From contig JACATO010001658.1 in NCBI GenBank assembly GCA_018389105.1, positions 186,001-250,000 on the forward strand: a DNA stretch of 64,000 nucleotides, in the 5' to 3' direction. This DNA comes from Nautilus pompilius. Lineage: Eukaryota > Mollusca > Cephalopoda > Nautilida > Nautilidae. How positions within the stretch are numbered: the first letter of the stretch is position 1; every line of letters begins with the position of its first letter. This document shows, one piece after another, positions 40,901 through 54,431 of the stretch. The notes under the pieces are model-generated. The model worked only from the letters and a program-made list of their open reading frames with translations. It was not told where the DNA came from and did not search any database. Both the position numbers and the translations under genes were made by a program.

Positions 40901-43900
40901 TCAATTTAAAAAAATTTATCATCCTTATAGAGTCAGGTTTCGATCATGTGTCAGCATAGCGAGTTACGGCCTGGGATCCGATAAGATGTGTGTGCATCCA
41001 AGTCCAGTAAATAAGTCTTCGAGATGCTGTCAACAATAACGGCCACTCCCCACTCACACAGAATTACCCTTCCATGTAGCCATCTGACTAGAAATGTGTG
41101 AAAGTAATCAGAAATAAGTCCAACTCCATGGTTAATGGAACCGCTGCTTGAATATTTAAACTATCAGGGTTTTTTGTTTTCTTTTTTTTTTTTGCATTAA
41201 ATTCTAGTCTTCCTAGAGATAAAAGATACTGAAATGGAATTTTGCAGGTGTGCTAAGTAACCTAGAAGACAGTTACTGATGTTAAACTTAGCAGCAGTAA
41301 ACTCGAATCTTAACAAAACCAAAACCAGTGTGGTTGGTGGGGGGGGGACATAAACCAAAATGAATATTTAAAATCCAACTGAATTACTCCCTTTGTATAT
41401 AAAAAGATTGACACTAAGTGAAAAAAGAAGTGATGTTAAATAAATAGAACTGAAAAGAAAGGGAACAAAACGTATGGTTATTATTAGAACAAAACGAGGA
41501 ATGGAAGAACTATATGGGGATATATGTAAACACTTTGGGGATTTCTGAATTTGAAGTTTGAAATGCAAACAAGATGTGGCCATTATTACTTTGATTTCAT
41601 CAATATTAAATCTATGGCCATATTTTAGGAACATTATTGTTTAACAGGGTTGAATTCTTCTAGTCGTTGCAAGGTGCGTTATATCTCTCGCAGATTCACC
41701 AGATGGGCTTACCCATATAGGCAGCCAAACAAGGACGACAAATAAACAGCATGTGAATTGTTTAAATTCTTCTTGTGGTTTGATGGGGTGGGAATCTGTA
41801 CCTTGCTAGTTAAATTCTCTCTATGCTGAGCGTGTTCAGTTACACTGCCAACAAATCCCTGAACACAGATTTTATTCCCTCTGCACCAGGCTCTATGCAA
41901 CTCTTTATCATTGCTAAGATTTTACCATGATCTCAGAAAGAAGTTTGATTAAATCAGCTTTCTTAAAGGTAAAGTTCTGTTACTTCTAAAATCTTGTTAA
42001 TGATGAAAATCATTAATTTATGATGTTGCTGTTGCTGGCAGTGGTAATGCTAAATATCTACCAAGCTCTTTTGATGTCCACTCATGGGTCTCTATTATGT
42101 GAGCAAGATCACTATGGAAACTGTTAATTCTCCAGTACTCTGTAGATTCAGCAAATAATGATATTTCTCATTTGCTGCATTTAGTACTTTTGTTTTATAC
42201 AGGGCATACTGCTCTTTAAATTAGAATATGTTTAGTTTCATACTAAAATGAGTTATTGTTGCAATTTTTATTTTTTCGTTAGTCTCTATCAGATTGACTT
42301 ATCCATATACTTTTTAAACATCATCTATTATAATTTTTTTTACCAACAACAAACATTTATTGCAGATATTGACGAATGTGAGAACTCATCTTTAAATTCT
42401 TGTGGCATTCATATGTGTGAAAATTTACCTGGAAAATACATATGCAAGTGCTTGAAAGGTTACAGACATGATTCAGAAGAAATGAGATTTTGTGTAGGTA
42501 AGTTTGCACTTGAATTTTTGATATAACTCAAGATACCAGTTATAATTTTTTTTTTAAAAAAAAAAAACTTCTACTTTCAAGGTCATTCTCTGTTAACATG
42601 GGCCCTTGAATTTTGATTGTTATATTGTAGAATGTTTCATCATTAGTGAAAAACTGACTTTTCTGAAGTATTTTAACCAATATTATTGTGGATTTCTTCA
42701 TTTCATTAGAAATTCTGACCTGTATATTGAACGATCTTTTTTTCCTCACTATATAACATGGAAAATTGATATTTTACTAAAAAATAACTTTCTCATTTAT
42801 AGATTTTTACACACATCATACTTGCCAACCTTTTCAAAATTCTCATGGGGGAGATTTTGTTCAACTCAGCAAATCAAATGATTTACAAGCAAAACTGGTT
42901 TAAAGCCCCACCAATTTGCAAATACTCATGCATTCTTTGATTTTGTCATCTGTTTTCAATTCTGCAGATCTCAAGATATCAGCATATTTTCATTTTTCGT
43001 AAATTTCAGACTTAATCTTAACACAATGTTGTTTTTTTTAGTTCCAAAAAACAAGGTTGAGGCACCAAATGTACATGTAAATATATATTTATAATACCAT
43101 TGAGGGAGTTATTTCTTTGGCTTTCCTTTTAATGGTTTTACTCATACTTCATACTTGAAGAATTTGTTTAAATATGTATTTATTTTCATTTCTGAAGACC
43201 TCATACATTATCTTGAAATATTGTTTTCAATTGCTAAATAGGTTCCATTTTCTATGTTGATTGGAAAAATTAAATGAACAAGTAAAAACAGTTATATCAA
43301 ATTTTATTGTATTGACAGACACTATTTAATAAACTATATCATTACATTTCAGTCACAAATACAGAACATGTTTGAAAATAATTTACAGTAACAATCACAA
43401 ATGAAAATGACTGAGAAAGGTAGCTACTATTGAAAATAGCACACACACACACATAATCTGGAATAACAATAAAAAACAAGAATTTTAATCTTACTAAACA
43501 ATGACGAGTTAAAAGTGTGGGCAGGGGTTCCCTTAACCTAGGTCTTTTAAAAAATTTTAGTTTAAATAAAAACAATAAACTTAATTATGGATATAACATA
43601 ATCATTCGGAGAATTAAAGCATCTCATAAACGTCAAATGTAAAATAAAATAGGTCCAACCTTGAAAATGCATCTGTTTTTGAAGTACATTTGGCCACCCA
43701 AGGAAATTCTGTTTCCCAAGACGTCTGGAATATGCACTTGTAGCGTTTTCTCTTCACCTTTGTTGCCAAAGAAGCCATTTTGAGTAATTGCATGAACAGT
43801 CACACTGGTTTAGAATGATAAATACGATTGGTTGTCTTATTTGTATAATCGATTTCGATTGGCCAAGAAGAAAGTGAAGTCCAATTTCCGGTATAAATCA

Positions 43901-46900
43901 TTACTCAACTTTGCTATAGAGAGCAAATAGTTGGCTGATGTTTACTGGAAAATTTTGAATGCATGAAAAAGTTAATTATAATCACGCAAATTGGTAGACT
44001 TGCAGAAAAAGAAAATGAATAGAAATTACTAATTTTGGTCAAAGATCCAAATTTGGAAGACTCCCACCCAAATCAGGAGAGTTGACAAGTCTGACATATT
44101 TGAGAATCCTCTGAAGAAAGAGCAAAGGATAAATTTTCTACAAATAAAGTTTTGAATGATTGTGGATACTGGTTAGCATTTCATCTGATGATTCCATTTC
44201 TCATTTTTTAAAAAAAAAATTTGAAGGAAATCCCTTTGTATTTTAGTTAAAAGTTTAGTTTTATTAAAGTGGCAGTCATAATTCCAGAATGAACCTTTCA
44301 TTTAAATTGTATAAATGGTTTCTTCTCAGTGTAGTTGTAACACATTAAAAGAAAACAATTTTCTCTCAAAAATTCTTGTGTTGACAAATTTATGCTTTTT
44401 GTTAAAATAAATTGTATACTTTCCTCAATTAAAATAAAGTTTAAAACTTGTATTTTCTTGACTTTCATATTGACAGGACAGTGTTCTTTTACCATCAAAC
44501 AAATAAAACCTATTATTTATTATAAATGAATCTATTTGTGCATGTGGACAGGGACATATTTTTTGGCTATCTATAGTTACTAATACTAGGGTTGATAATT
44601 ACATATTAGCTAAGATGCTTGCCAACTATGAAGTCTTGTGTAACCAGGTAGTGGTTTTTCAGGTGCTACATACTACCTGTGATAACCCTTTCAAATGCCC
44701 TTGAGTTTGTGAATAACATCAGCACAAACACCTGATTACAGATAGTGGTATGTGTACAACTTTTTTGATTCAGGATTGATCCTCCAGGTTATCAGTTCTC
44801 TATCAGGTGAAAAAGTGGACTTCAGTTTGGTGTGCACATACCACAGACATTGGTCCATAGTGCAGTAGTCAGATGTCATATTCTTAAAATAAAGACCAGG
44901 TATTGGCTTGACTTTGAGGCTATAGCGGTAACTACTGTAGAAAAGCATTGCAAAGAATCACCAGCTATTTCAAGATTACAGATAAAGGGGTTCTTTAGGT
45001 ATAAGCTGGGATTACCTTGATTGGCGCATTTACCATAGGTTAATAACACCTGCCAGACTGAGCAGTTAAGTCACAGTTTCATGGCCACCAAATGCAACAT
45101 ACAGAGATTGAATCTGGTTAAGTATGGATGACAGTGCTAACATGTGCCTGGTAAATTGTGCCCTAACCTCATGCACATGCCAAAACGTCTTGTTCATTGG
45201 CTGTGCACAGCATGCTGCGGCATTAACAAAATAATTTCATTCCACTTATTCTCTGACTGGATCTTTATATAAAATCTTCAAAGGATTAAGGAAAAACAGA
45301 TGGAATTCCATTGTTTTATGAGTTGTTGCTTTTAATATGGCAGGGAATACATAATGTACAAGTTAAGTTATCTTTTTCTTTTTTTTAGATATTGACGAAT
45401 GTTTGGAGAACAATGGAAAATGTGAACAAAAATGTACAAATTTAAAAGGCAGCTATTTTTGTTATTGTGATGACAAATACTATTTATATAACAACACTGA
45501 GACAGGTGTGATTGGAAAAAAATTGCTAATACCAAAACATTCTTGCATCAGTAAGTATATACCTATTACATTTTGTGTTATTTGGTTGATGCATAGATAC
45601 CTGAAGCATCGATAGTTGTGATAATTGGGTCCCGATTTTTTGTGGGTGAACATGCTTTTCATATTTTATTAGCTAGTTCTTTAATACAAAAGAGCTGCAC
45701 TCAACAGTAGATGCATAACAATTCTTGAGTAATTAGAGCTGCTCATGACAAGGTACCCATGACAGTATTAAAATACAAAATACTTAAGTTTGTGAGCTTC
45801 ATAAGGGTGTTTAATCTAAAATTCTTTACGAAGAGGACTTTGTTCCCAATAAAGTGGAACTGTGTTTAACTTGATATGCTCCTGTGCAGCATTTATCACC
45901 TGTTTTTCATTGACTTAGATGGTAAAAGGTAGGAGCAGAGGCTAGGCTTTAATAAATTTAAAATTGAAATGAGTGACCAAAATGGACTAATTTTGTTTAT
46001 GTCAGTATTATTCATGAATTATAACATTATTGTGGGTTTTTTTTGTTCCACGCAAACATTGGCAAGAACTTTTTTTCATCGTTAAGTGAGATGCTGAAAT
46101 GTTTCAAAACCAGATTCCCTTGAAAACAATAACAAGAAACAAAAAAAATCTTACAATAAAAATAGGTCCAGACCTCAGTCACTGGATCTAGCAGCAAATC
46201 TTGCTCCAGAAATTTTGGCAAATGTTGTCTTTGTTAACCTGTCTAATTTATTTTAGATACATGTTCACCACTGCACATAGCCAATGGAAAAGTGTTTTAT
46301 AGCATGCAGAGTTTTAACAACCTGTACCTGAGTTCAACAGTGGCATATGTGGAATGTCCAAAGGGTTATGTTGCTGATGGGTCTACATGGACAACTTGCA
46401 CAAGCAGTGGTTCTTGGTCTTTTCTGGTGACTCATTGTACAGGTGAGTGAGGCTTTTTTTTGTAATTTATCACACCTACTTGTGAGGGAATTGAAATGTG
46501 TAGATTAAGTCTTTAAATGGCTGATACAAAATAGTTTGTCTGCCCGAGGTGAATATAGATCTCATTTGAAAGATACAACCAGACCACACACGATTTGAGA
46601 ACATTGTAAAAAAAAACAAACAAAAACAGTATAAATAAATAAATATACACAAGCTAATGATTATTTTAGACAAAGGAACACTAAAATTGATTATTAAATA
46701 CTATAAGAAAGGTTTCAGTTGATACAGGCTGACAATCTCTGTTGGTAATATTGAATTAAGTCTTATATGCATTTGATAATTTTAATAATTTAACAACACT
46801 AAAACTGAATCATAAATGGTAGTAATAGGTAATAAATGTTAAAAGCTCTTTCTTGTTCTAGGGTGATTATAGTTGAGTAGACAACATTGCATACCAACCT

Positions 46901-49900
46901 GTATCTTGTACCAGTAACACAAAGAAGACCATTTCACACTTAACTCTTTCATTGCTTGTATCTTATTTATTTCAGTTGCAGAGTGCTTGTCTGTGCAGCC
47001 TCCACAACATGGCAATGTTTCATACTCAAATGGATTACTTTATGGTAGCACTGCATCTTACACCTGTACAAAAGGCTACATCTTAGTGGGAAATAGAATA
47101 CGTTACTGTGAAAATGCACATGGGCATGGTTTGAACAGGAGTATTGTCCAGTGGACTGGCACAAAACCTTCTTGTGAAAGTAAGTTTAGAATATATACAT
47201 GTTTTTGTAAAGTCTTCAGAAGGGGAAAAAGGGTTAGTATACAAAAGTCTAACGTGAAATTTTGATTAAAAATAAAATGTAATGCTTTTGCAAGAAAAAA
47301 AAATAGTGATTAAGAAATTTATTATTGCTATTTGCATATTTAGGAAATTCAAACTAGGTAATATACACTATTTTAGTTTATCACTGCAGAAATTATATCT
47401 ATGTACTTCTACCATGCTTGGTCGGAAGAAAAGTTAATATTTTAATACAGGAATACCCCGACTTACGTAACAGTTATGTTCCAGTCGACTATACGTTAGT
47501 CAGTTGATTTTTATGTAAGTCGAACTGGAACGTATATGGCAATCATACATAAGCATAAAGGTAGGAAGGGATAGGGTTGCATGCACACCGTCAACAATTT
47601 CCCCATCTCGGCAATCACACCAGTCCTTTGTTTTGTTATCACCATAGATTTCATGGGGGCAGATCCTTTCATGTGTTCTTTAATACAGTCTTTGTCTCTT
47701 ACTATCATGTTAACCATCGACATGGCCATGCCCTGGCCATGAGCAATGGAAGACAACAGTTTGCCCGTCTTCATATTTCTTTATTATGCACAACTAAACT
47801 CACTAGATGGATACTAACGCACAAGTGAGAGTGTGAGGGAGGGATGCTGCCCGACTAACACACTCAGACCACAGCACGCATTACTCCACGGCTCAAAGTA
47901 GTGCCCACTCATATCCAGGTGCCCGTATGTAGAGCTACGTAACATTTTTCCGTATCTCGAATTATTTTTTGGAATTTATTTTTTACATAAGTTGAGGCTT
48001 ACGTAAGTCGGGGTATTCCTGCACTGGATTTTTTGTCTTGTTACTTCAATACCTGACCTTTAAACGACCAAACCTGATGGCATATAGCAAAGAATATTAA
48101 TGTAATTAACTGCCACCATAAATGATAAAGAAATAATGGCATTAAATAATGTCTGAAAACTTTTTTCAGGGTAGCACCTACAGTAATTGGCGGCATTGTA
48201 CTTGCCATGCACCATCATTGAGTAAGCTAAGTAAAAGCAACAAATAATAATTATCTCCCTTAGAACTCTTCACATGTTTAAGATCCAGTCATGAAAAGTG
48301 CTTTTGTTGTTTTTTTTTGTAATGCTTCAGAAAGAAAAAAAAAGCCTAATTTTGTTTTCAAACAACCAAAGCTAATATAATGAATGCCAAAAACAAAAGC
48401 AATTGCCCTTCATTGAGAGTAAAAGGGTAATTTATTGAAAATTCTAACACTCCATTATGTATTTTTTTTTGCATTTTTTCAGCCATGTGAGATGAATTAT
48501 TTACTTGATACCTTTATCAAGATTCTTTAGCAGACACACTGTTAGGCAGCCATTTTGAAAATTGTCACACTAAAGAGAACTTTTTGTATAGTCTATAGAT
48601 TATGCCTGGTTCCTACACAAGTTCTGGTTATTACCATTGCTCAATGTAACTTTAATTTCATCTAAGACTTGAAAGTTACTGGTGATTGTGTTATTTACAA
48701 CAAGTAGGGAGTTAGTATGGGAATTTCATATCTTCTTAGTAATAGTAGTAACTGATGCACCTACATTTTGGATTATACTTTGAATGGCAGTAGATGTTTT
48801 GCATCTCTCAGTGCACTAAAGCACTGATAAGAAACTACATGAAAAACTTAGCAACCAGGTAGCGAGGTCACAGGTTTAGGGCCAGATCTGGTCACTTGTA
48901 CAATCCAAAAAATAGAAATACCTACTGCAAAACATCCACTGCAAGTTAACTTCATTGTGTTCCAGAACATTCCTTCTTAGGACTGCATCCTGATGACGGC
49001 ATCTAGGGAAGATTGCTGAGACAAAGGTTTCTTAGTTCAGTTACTACTCAGTAGGATGAGAATTTCCAGCAATAACCCTTCACTTTTACTCAAGGCCTGC
49101 TTACATGATGCATCTAGTTTGAAACTTGCTGCACACAACAAATTGTAATGGATACACCTACTTGACTTACATGCAGATGGTTATGAGAATAAAAGTCGGC
49201 TCTACATTTGCAATTAGTTGTAACATCACAACCACTCAAATCAGAGTTTTAAGCTGTCACTTTTCACATGTTTTGGTGATAGTAAATCCACAGCCTTAAG
49301 TTTTCTCATTAAAGACTGCTAGGTTTTCTATATTTATACAAACTTTTTTATTTTTTCCTTTTTATAACTAACACCAGAAAACCAAAAATTAAAGTTACAG
49401 ATTCACTTTCACAAGATCTTGTGTGATTGAGTTTCATGCAGGAAACTGAAAGTGATGTGAGCAGTCAAGTCAACATGTAAATGCTGCAAGCCTGCTAAAT
49501 CATGTGAACCACTCAAATGAAGAACTTTGTATTAGTTAAGGTACACGAATTGCTGGGATTTTTTCTTTTCTTTTGCATTTTGTAGTTGCTGAGTGTGGAG
49601 AGCCACCACCATTGACAAATGGTCATGTGACCCATGGAAAAACAGTTGTTAACTCATGGTCATCCTATTCCTGTATGTGTGGCTATAAACTGGTAGGATC
49701 TGGTTATCGAACCTGTCAGACCTCAGGACTATGGAGTAAAAACAGTATTCAATGCATTCGTAAGTGATTTTAGATTCAGACTTGGGTGTTGTTTAATCCT
49801 GCTTTGGATGATCTCTCAGAGTTTGAAATATTGAAAGAGGACAGAAAAGTTACCCAGATGTTGTGAGGAACAAGAAATACAATCACTGCATACTGTTTTT

Positions 49901-52900
49901 CTTTTCCATTAAGGATAATTTTTTAAAAATAAAGAGCAAAGAAATTAATTTTGAAAAATGGAATGCTTTGATTGTATAAAAAAAGGTGTTAAAGTTAGCT
50001 GATTGGTTTATTTTGAAAATTTTAATAAATTGCAGGCATTTTGTTGGTTGCCTCTTAGAAATTCTGGCTGCGCACAGTTTATTAATTAACCCAAAATCTC
50101 AAAATGATTTCTTTTATATTATCACCTTCACCACATACATCACCACTCGTTCATTTGCTCTTTTGCGCCTAGTTTTCTTGGAGCCACTACAGGGGTTAAC
50201 TGTTGCAGTCAGTTGATTTGCTTTTGAATACCATAGCGCATGGGGCACTGTTCAAATTCAAAAAAAAAAATAATAGTGATATTCTAGATCAGGGGTCACC
50301 AAACTACGGCCCGCGGGCCGGATCAGGCCCGCCAACGGTACTTGCATTTGCATGATAAAACGGATGGAGCATGAGATGTTGTGAAATAAAATTTTTAAAA
50401 TTTTTTCATGGATAATTGACACATCATGGGCAAGAAGGCTCAGAAAAATTCCCTGGTCAAGGTGTTAATCGAGCTGGTCTCTAGGCTGTTTTCTTCACCC
50501 TTTATTATGGCTACTAAGAAAAGAAAAGTGGACACTGAGTGTTGCGTTTTCAATGAAGAATGGGGAGTAAAGTACTTCTTTGTGGAAACAAAGGACCAGA
50601 AAGCTAGTTGCGTGGTATGCAGAGAAAGTGTTGCCATTTTGAAAGAGTACAATCTTCGGCGTCACTATGAAACAAAACATCTATCAACATATTCAAAAGT
50701 TTTCTGGAAAGTTATGCTCTGAGAAATATGAGTCCATGAAATGTGGTTTAGAAACTCAAAGAAATCTCTTCACGAGAAAGTTTGCTGAAAATGAATCTGT
50801 CACTCGTACAAGTTACAAAATAGTGCATAAGTTGGCAGAGCGAGGAAAACCGTTTACTGATGGCAACTTCATCAAAGAGTGTATGATGGAAGCAGCAAAT
50901 GACTTGTGTCCTGATAAAGCCGATTTGTTTGGAAGGCAAGTTCAGTTGTGCGAAGAACAGAAGAACTTGGAGAGAACATAGTGCTACAGATACGCGAGAA
51001 AGCTAGGAACTTGTTGTGGTATTCTCTGGCGCTGGATGAGGCTACTGATCTCTCGAGTACATCACAACTTCTTGTGTTCATTTGTGATGTCAATTTGGAC
51101 TTTCAGATAACAGAAGAGTTGGCATCCATTTGCTGCATGCATGGAACAACAACTGGAAAAGACATATTCATGGAAGTGCAGAAAACTTTGCAAGAATATA
51201 ACCTTCAGTGGAATCAGCTTTGAGGTGTTACAGTTGATGGAGGAAAAAACATGGCTGGAGTGAGGAAGGGTCTGGTCGGGCAGATCAGGACTCAGTTGGA
51301 ATATTTGCAAATTCCGGGCGCTCTGTTCATACACTGCATCATACATCAGCAAGCACTCTGTGGGAAAGACTTGGATATTTCTTGTGTACTGAAACCAGTC
51401 ATTTCTGCTGTGAACTTCATTCGGGGACATGCACTCAATCACCGTCAGTTCCAGGCTTTTCTTGACGAAATTGATTCTGATTTCTGTGACTTGCCTTATC
51501 ACACAGCAGTGAGGTGGCTCAGCTGCGGTAAAGTCCTGTTTCGTTTTTACAAGCTCCGAAACGAAATAGATATTTTTCTCACTGAAAAAGATAGAGCTGA
51601 TCCACAGCTGTCAGATCCTACCTGGCTGTCAAAGTTGTCATTTTTGGTTGACATTACATCTCACATGAATGAACTGAACTTGAAACTTCAGGGAAAGGAT
51701 AACCTCATCTGTGATCTCTACAGAATCATCAAAGGATTTCGGAGAAAGCTGTCATTGTTTGAAGCACAACTGGAAGGAGAAAACTTCTCTCATTTTCACT
51801 GTTTCAAAGAGTTTTGCGCTACAATTGCTGAAGATGTCAACCTCGATTTTCTTAAAAAGATTATTCGTGACTTGAAGAAGCATTTTTTGGAGAGATTTTC
51901 AGATCTCGACAGAATTGAGAGTGACATTCTTCTGTTCCAGAATCCATTTGATTGTAACCTTGATGATGTGCCAGTTGAATTACAGTTGGAGCTCATTGAT
52001 TTGCAAGCAAATGACTTGTTGAAAGAGAAGCACAGAGAAGGAAAACTTGTTGAATTTTACCGCTTCTTACCTGATGTTGAGTTTCCGAAATTGAAGAAAT
52101 TTGCCGCTGGTATGGCATCATTGTTTGGAACAACTTATGTCTGTGAGCAAACATTTTCAAAAATGAAGTATGTGAAGTCAACACATCGAACGAGATTGAC
52201 TGATGAACATTTGAAAGCAATTCTCTTGATTGGATGCAGCAATTCCAAACCAAACATTGATGATATCTTGAAAGCCAAACGTCAGTTTCACAAATCTCAC
52301 TAACCTTTTTTGCTGCTTAGTTTGTAAGATTCGGATATGTGCACACTAGGTCTGATGTAACTATATTTTTGCTAACGTCGCCTTCTTTGATAACTTTTTA
52401 GTAAATAAATATGTTGGTTGTCTTTGTTTTTTGTGCATTGCACGCCACTCACCCATGATTAACATGGAATGCTAAACTTAGTGTTTCGTCTTTTTCCCCA
52501 GAGCTTTCGTTCTGGCTTGCAAGTATTGAACAGAATGATTATGTGGCCCGCGCTCGTCATTCTTTCAGTTATCCGGCCCACTGTGAAAAATGTTTGGTGA
52601 CCCTTGTTCTAGATTGTGTAGTAGTCAACGCAGTGTCTTTTGTGTGTCATACTATTTAGCCTATATCTAATAGTAGGCTCAGGTTATGAAAGGTTGTCTC
52701 TTATTTCCAGCTTTGTTTTGTTTTTGTTTTTTTGAGATGCCTGAATGACTCCAGTGAAGTCACTTGTAGAAATTACCATATGTTTTAATTTATAGGTTAA
52801 TACCCCCCTTTTTTTTTTTAATAATCAGGCTCAAGCTCACACATCATTTAAACTCTACTGGAATTCTATGAGAATGAAAATACACAAGAAAAAAGCCATA

Positions 52901-54391
52901 GGAATTAACCCTTTAAAATAATTCAAGAGAAACGTATTAATCTTAGCCCCAATGTCTAACGCTGTAGTCTCAGTCTTAATATATGCAACTTCAGTTGAGT
53001 TAAACATATCAACATTAATTGTCTGTCTAAAGATATCTACAACCTTACTTACTGTTACTTACCCTGGTAGTTATAGTTTTTTTTCTTTCTTTTCTTTATG
53101 GAGAAGCTTTTTTCCCCCCCCTTTCCACTTTTGATATTAGACTAATGGATTATGCATGGTACAACACATGCATAATAGAGACTAGGGAATCTTCTCATAA
53201 TATGTACATTTCCTAAGTTTGTGGCTAATGAGCTGACATTTGTTCTTTTTTTCTGCTTTTTTCTTTTAGCTATTTATTGCCCTAAGCCACAAAAGCCTTT
53301 TTTCGGATCGATCAAGAATGAAACTCAGAAGAAATTTCCTGTCGGTTCAACAATTCATTTTCTGTGTGATAAACCAGGTTTCAAATTATCAGGTAGCATC
53401 ACGTTTGATGAAGTTAAAAAGGAAACAAAAAAACTTTTTTTATAGTTACTATTATTTCCTACTGTTTTATTTTTTAAAATTTTAAAATTGTAATAATATT
53501 TTTCATACATCATCTATCGTACAGCTTTTATTGTGGAATAATATTAACAGATGCTAAAACAAACTGCAGTCAGAGGACTGAAACTCTAATTCATTACTAG
53601 CTTTCTTACCTGTGTGTGATGAGCCAAAGAAATCACATGTTTTTCCTTTGCCACTTTTTAAGATTAAGTTTTCAATGAATGTCATGTTTAAGAAAATGAA
53701 ATCATCTTAACCAAAGAATTTACTAGAAAATCGGTTCTTTGTTTTGATATTACTAGGGATTTTCAAATGGAACCTTGGAGTGTTTGTGTGTGTGTGTGTG
53801 CTGGATACCATTATGGCAATGCTGTTGTGCCAGCTGGGTTTTACTTGAATGACTCTCCTAACATCATCTTCTATTCATTAAAAAAGAAAGTTGTTTGTTC
53901 TCAGTGCTCAAACTTGATTTTTTTCCTTAAAAATGAAATAAGTTACTAGTAAATTTTGTGATTGATTCAGTAAATTATCAGATGATTAATCAAATTAATG
54001 TTATTCAGGAAAATCATCAAAAGGGAATCAATCAGACCCTATAACTTGTCAGTGTCAAAATGGGACTTAGCACCAAAAATACTAAATTACTATTCACTAT
54101 TTGTGCCCCCCAAAACTGTAGTTTTGTATTGAATCCAAATATATTTACTGAAAATACCTTCAATAATAAGTTTGTTGCATATGATAATAAAAGCTTTAAA
54201 AAAAAAAGGTATTTCCATGATAAAAATGTTTACATTAAACAGAAAAAAAAAAAAGAGAGAAAAGAATTGAAGGAATTCTAGTAGTTAATGTTGAAAAATC
54301 TTACACTACAGAAAGTAAAACAGGCAATATGCATGGCATCTTGACAGGAGTGCTGTAAAATCACCCATACATGTTTGAAAGACTTAGGTAG

Positions 54392-54431
<40 letters not shown>

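Larger units (their letters stand above)
42498..45388. other. Intron 15
   Basis: Between the two EGF exons. Contains a possible TIR element (42818-44093) and a weak tRNA-SINE-like segment (45040-45160). No gene. Confidence 0.55.
49760..53269. other. Intron 19, host of a hAT element
   Basis: The 2.3-kb hAT element makes up most of the intron. The flanks (49760-50281 and 52615-53269) hold no gene that I can see. Confidence 0.7.

Noticed and set aside
53700-53785. Alternative source of the third sushi 7 cysteine ([12 protein letters not shown] then MEPWS)
   Set aside because: The acceptor is weak, no good donor in phase 1 follows, and the C-to-W spacing is twice the normal one.
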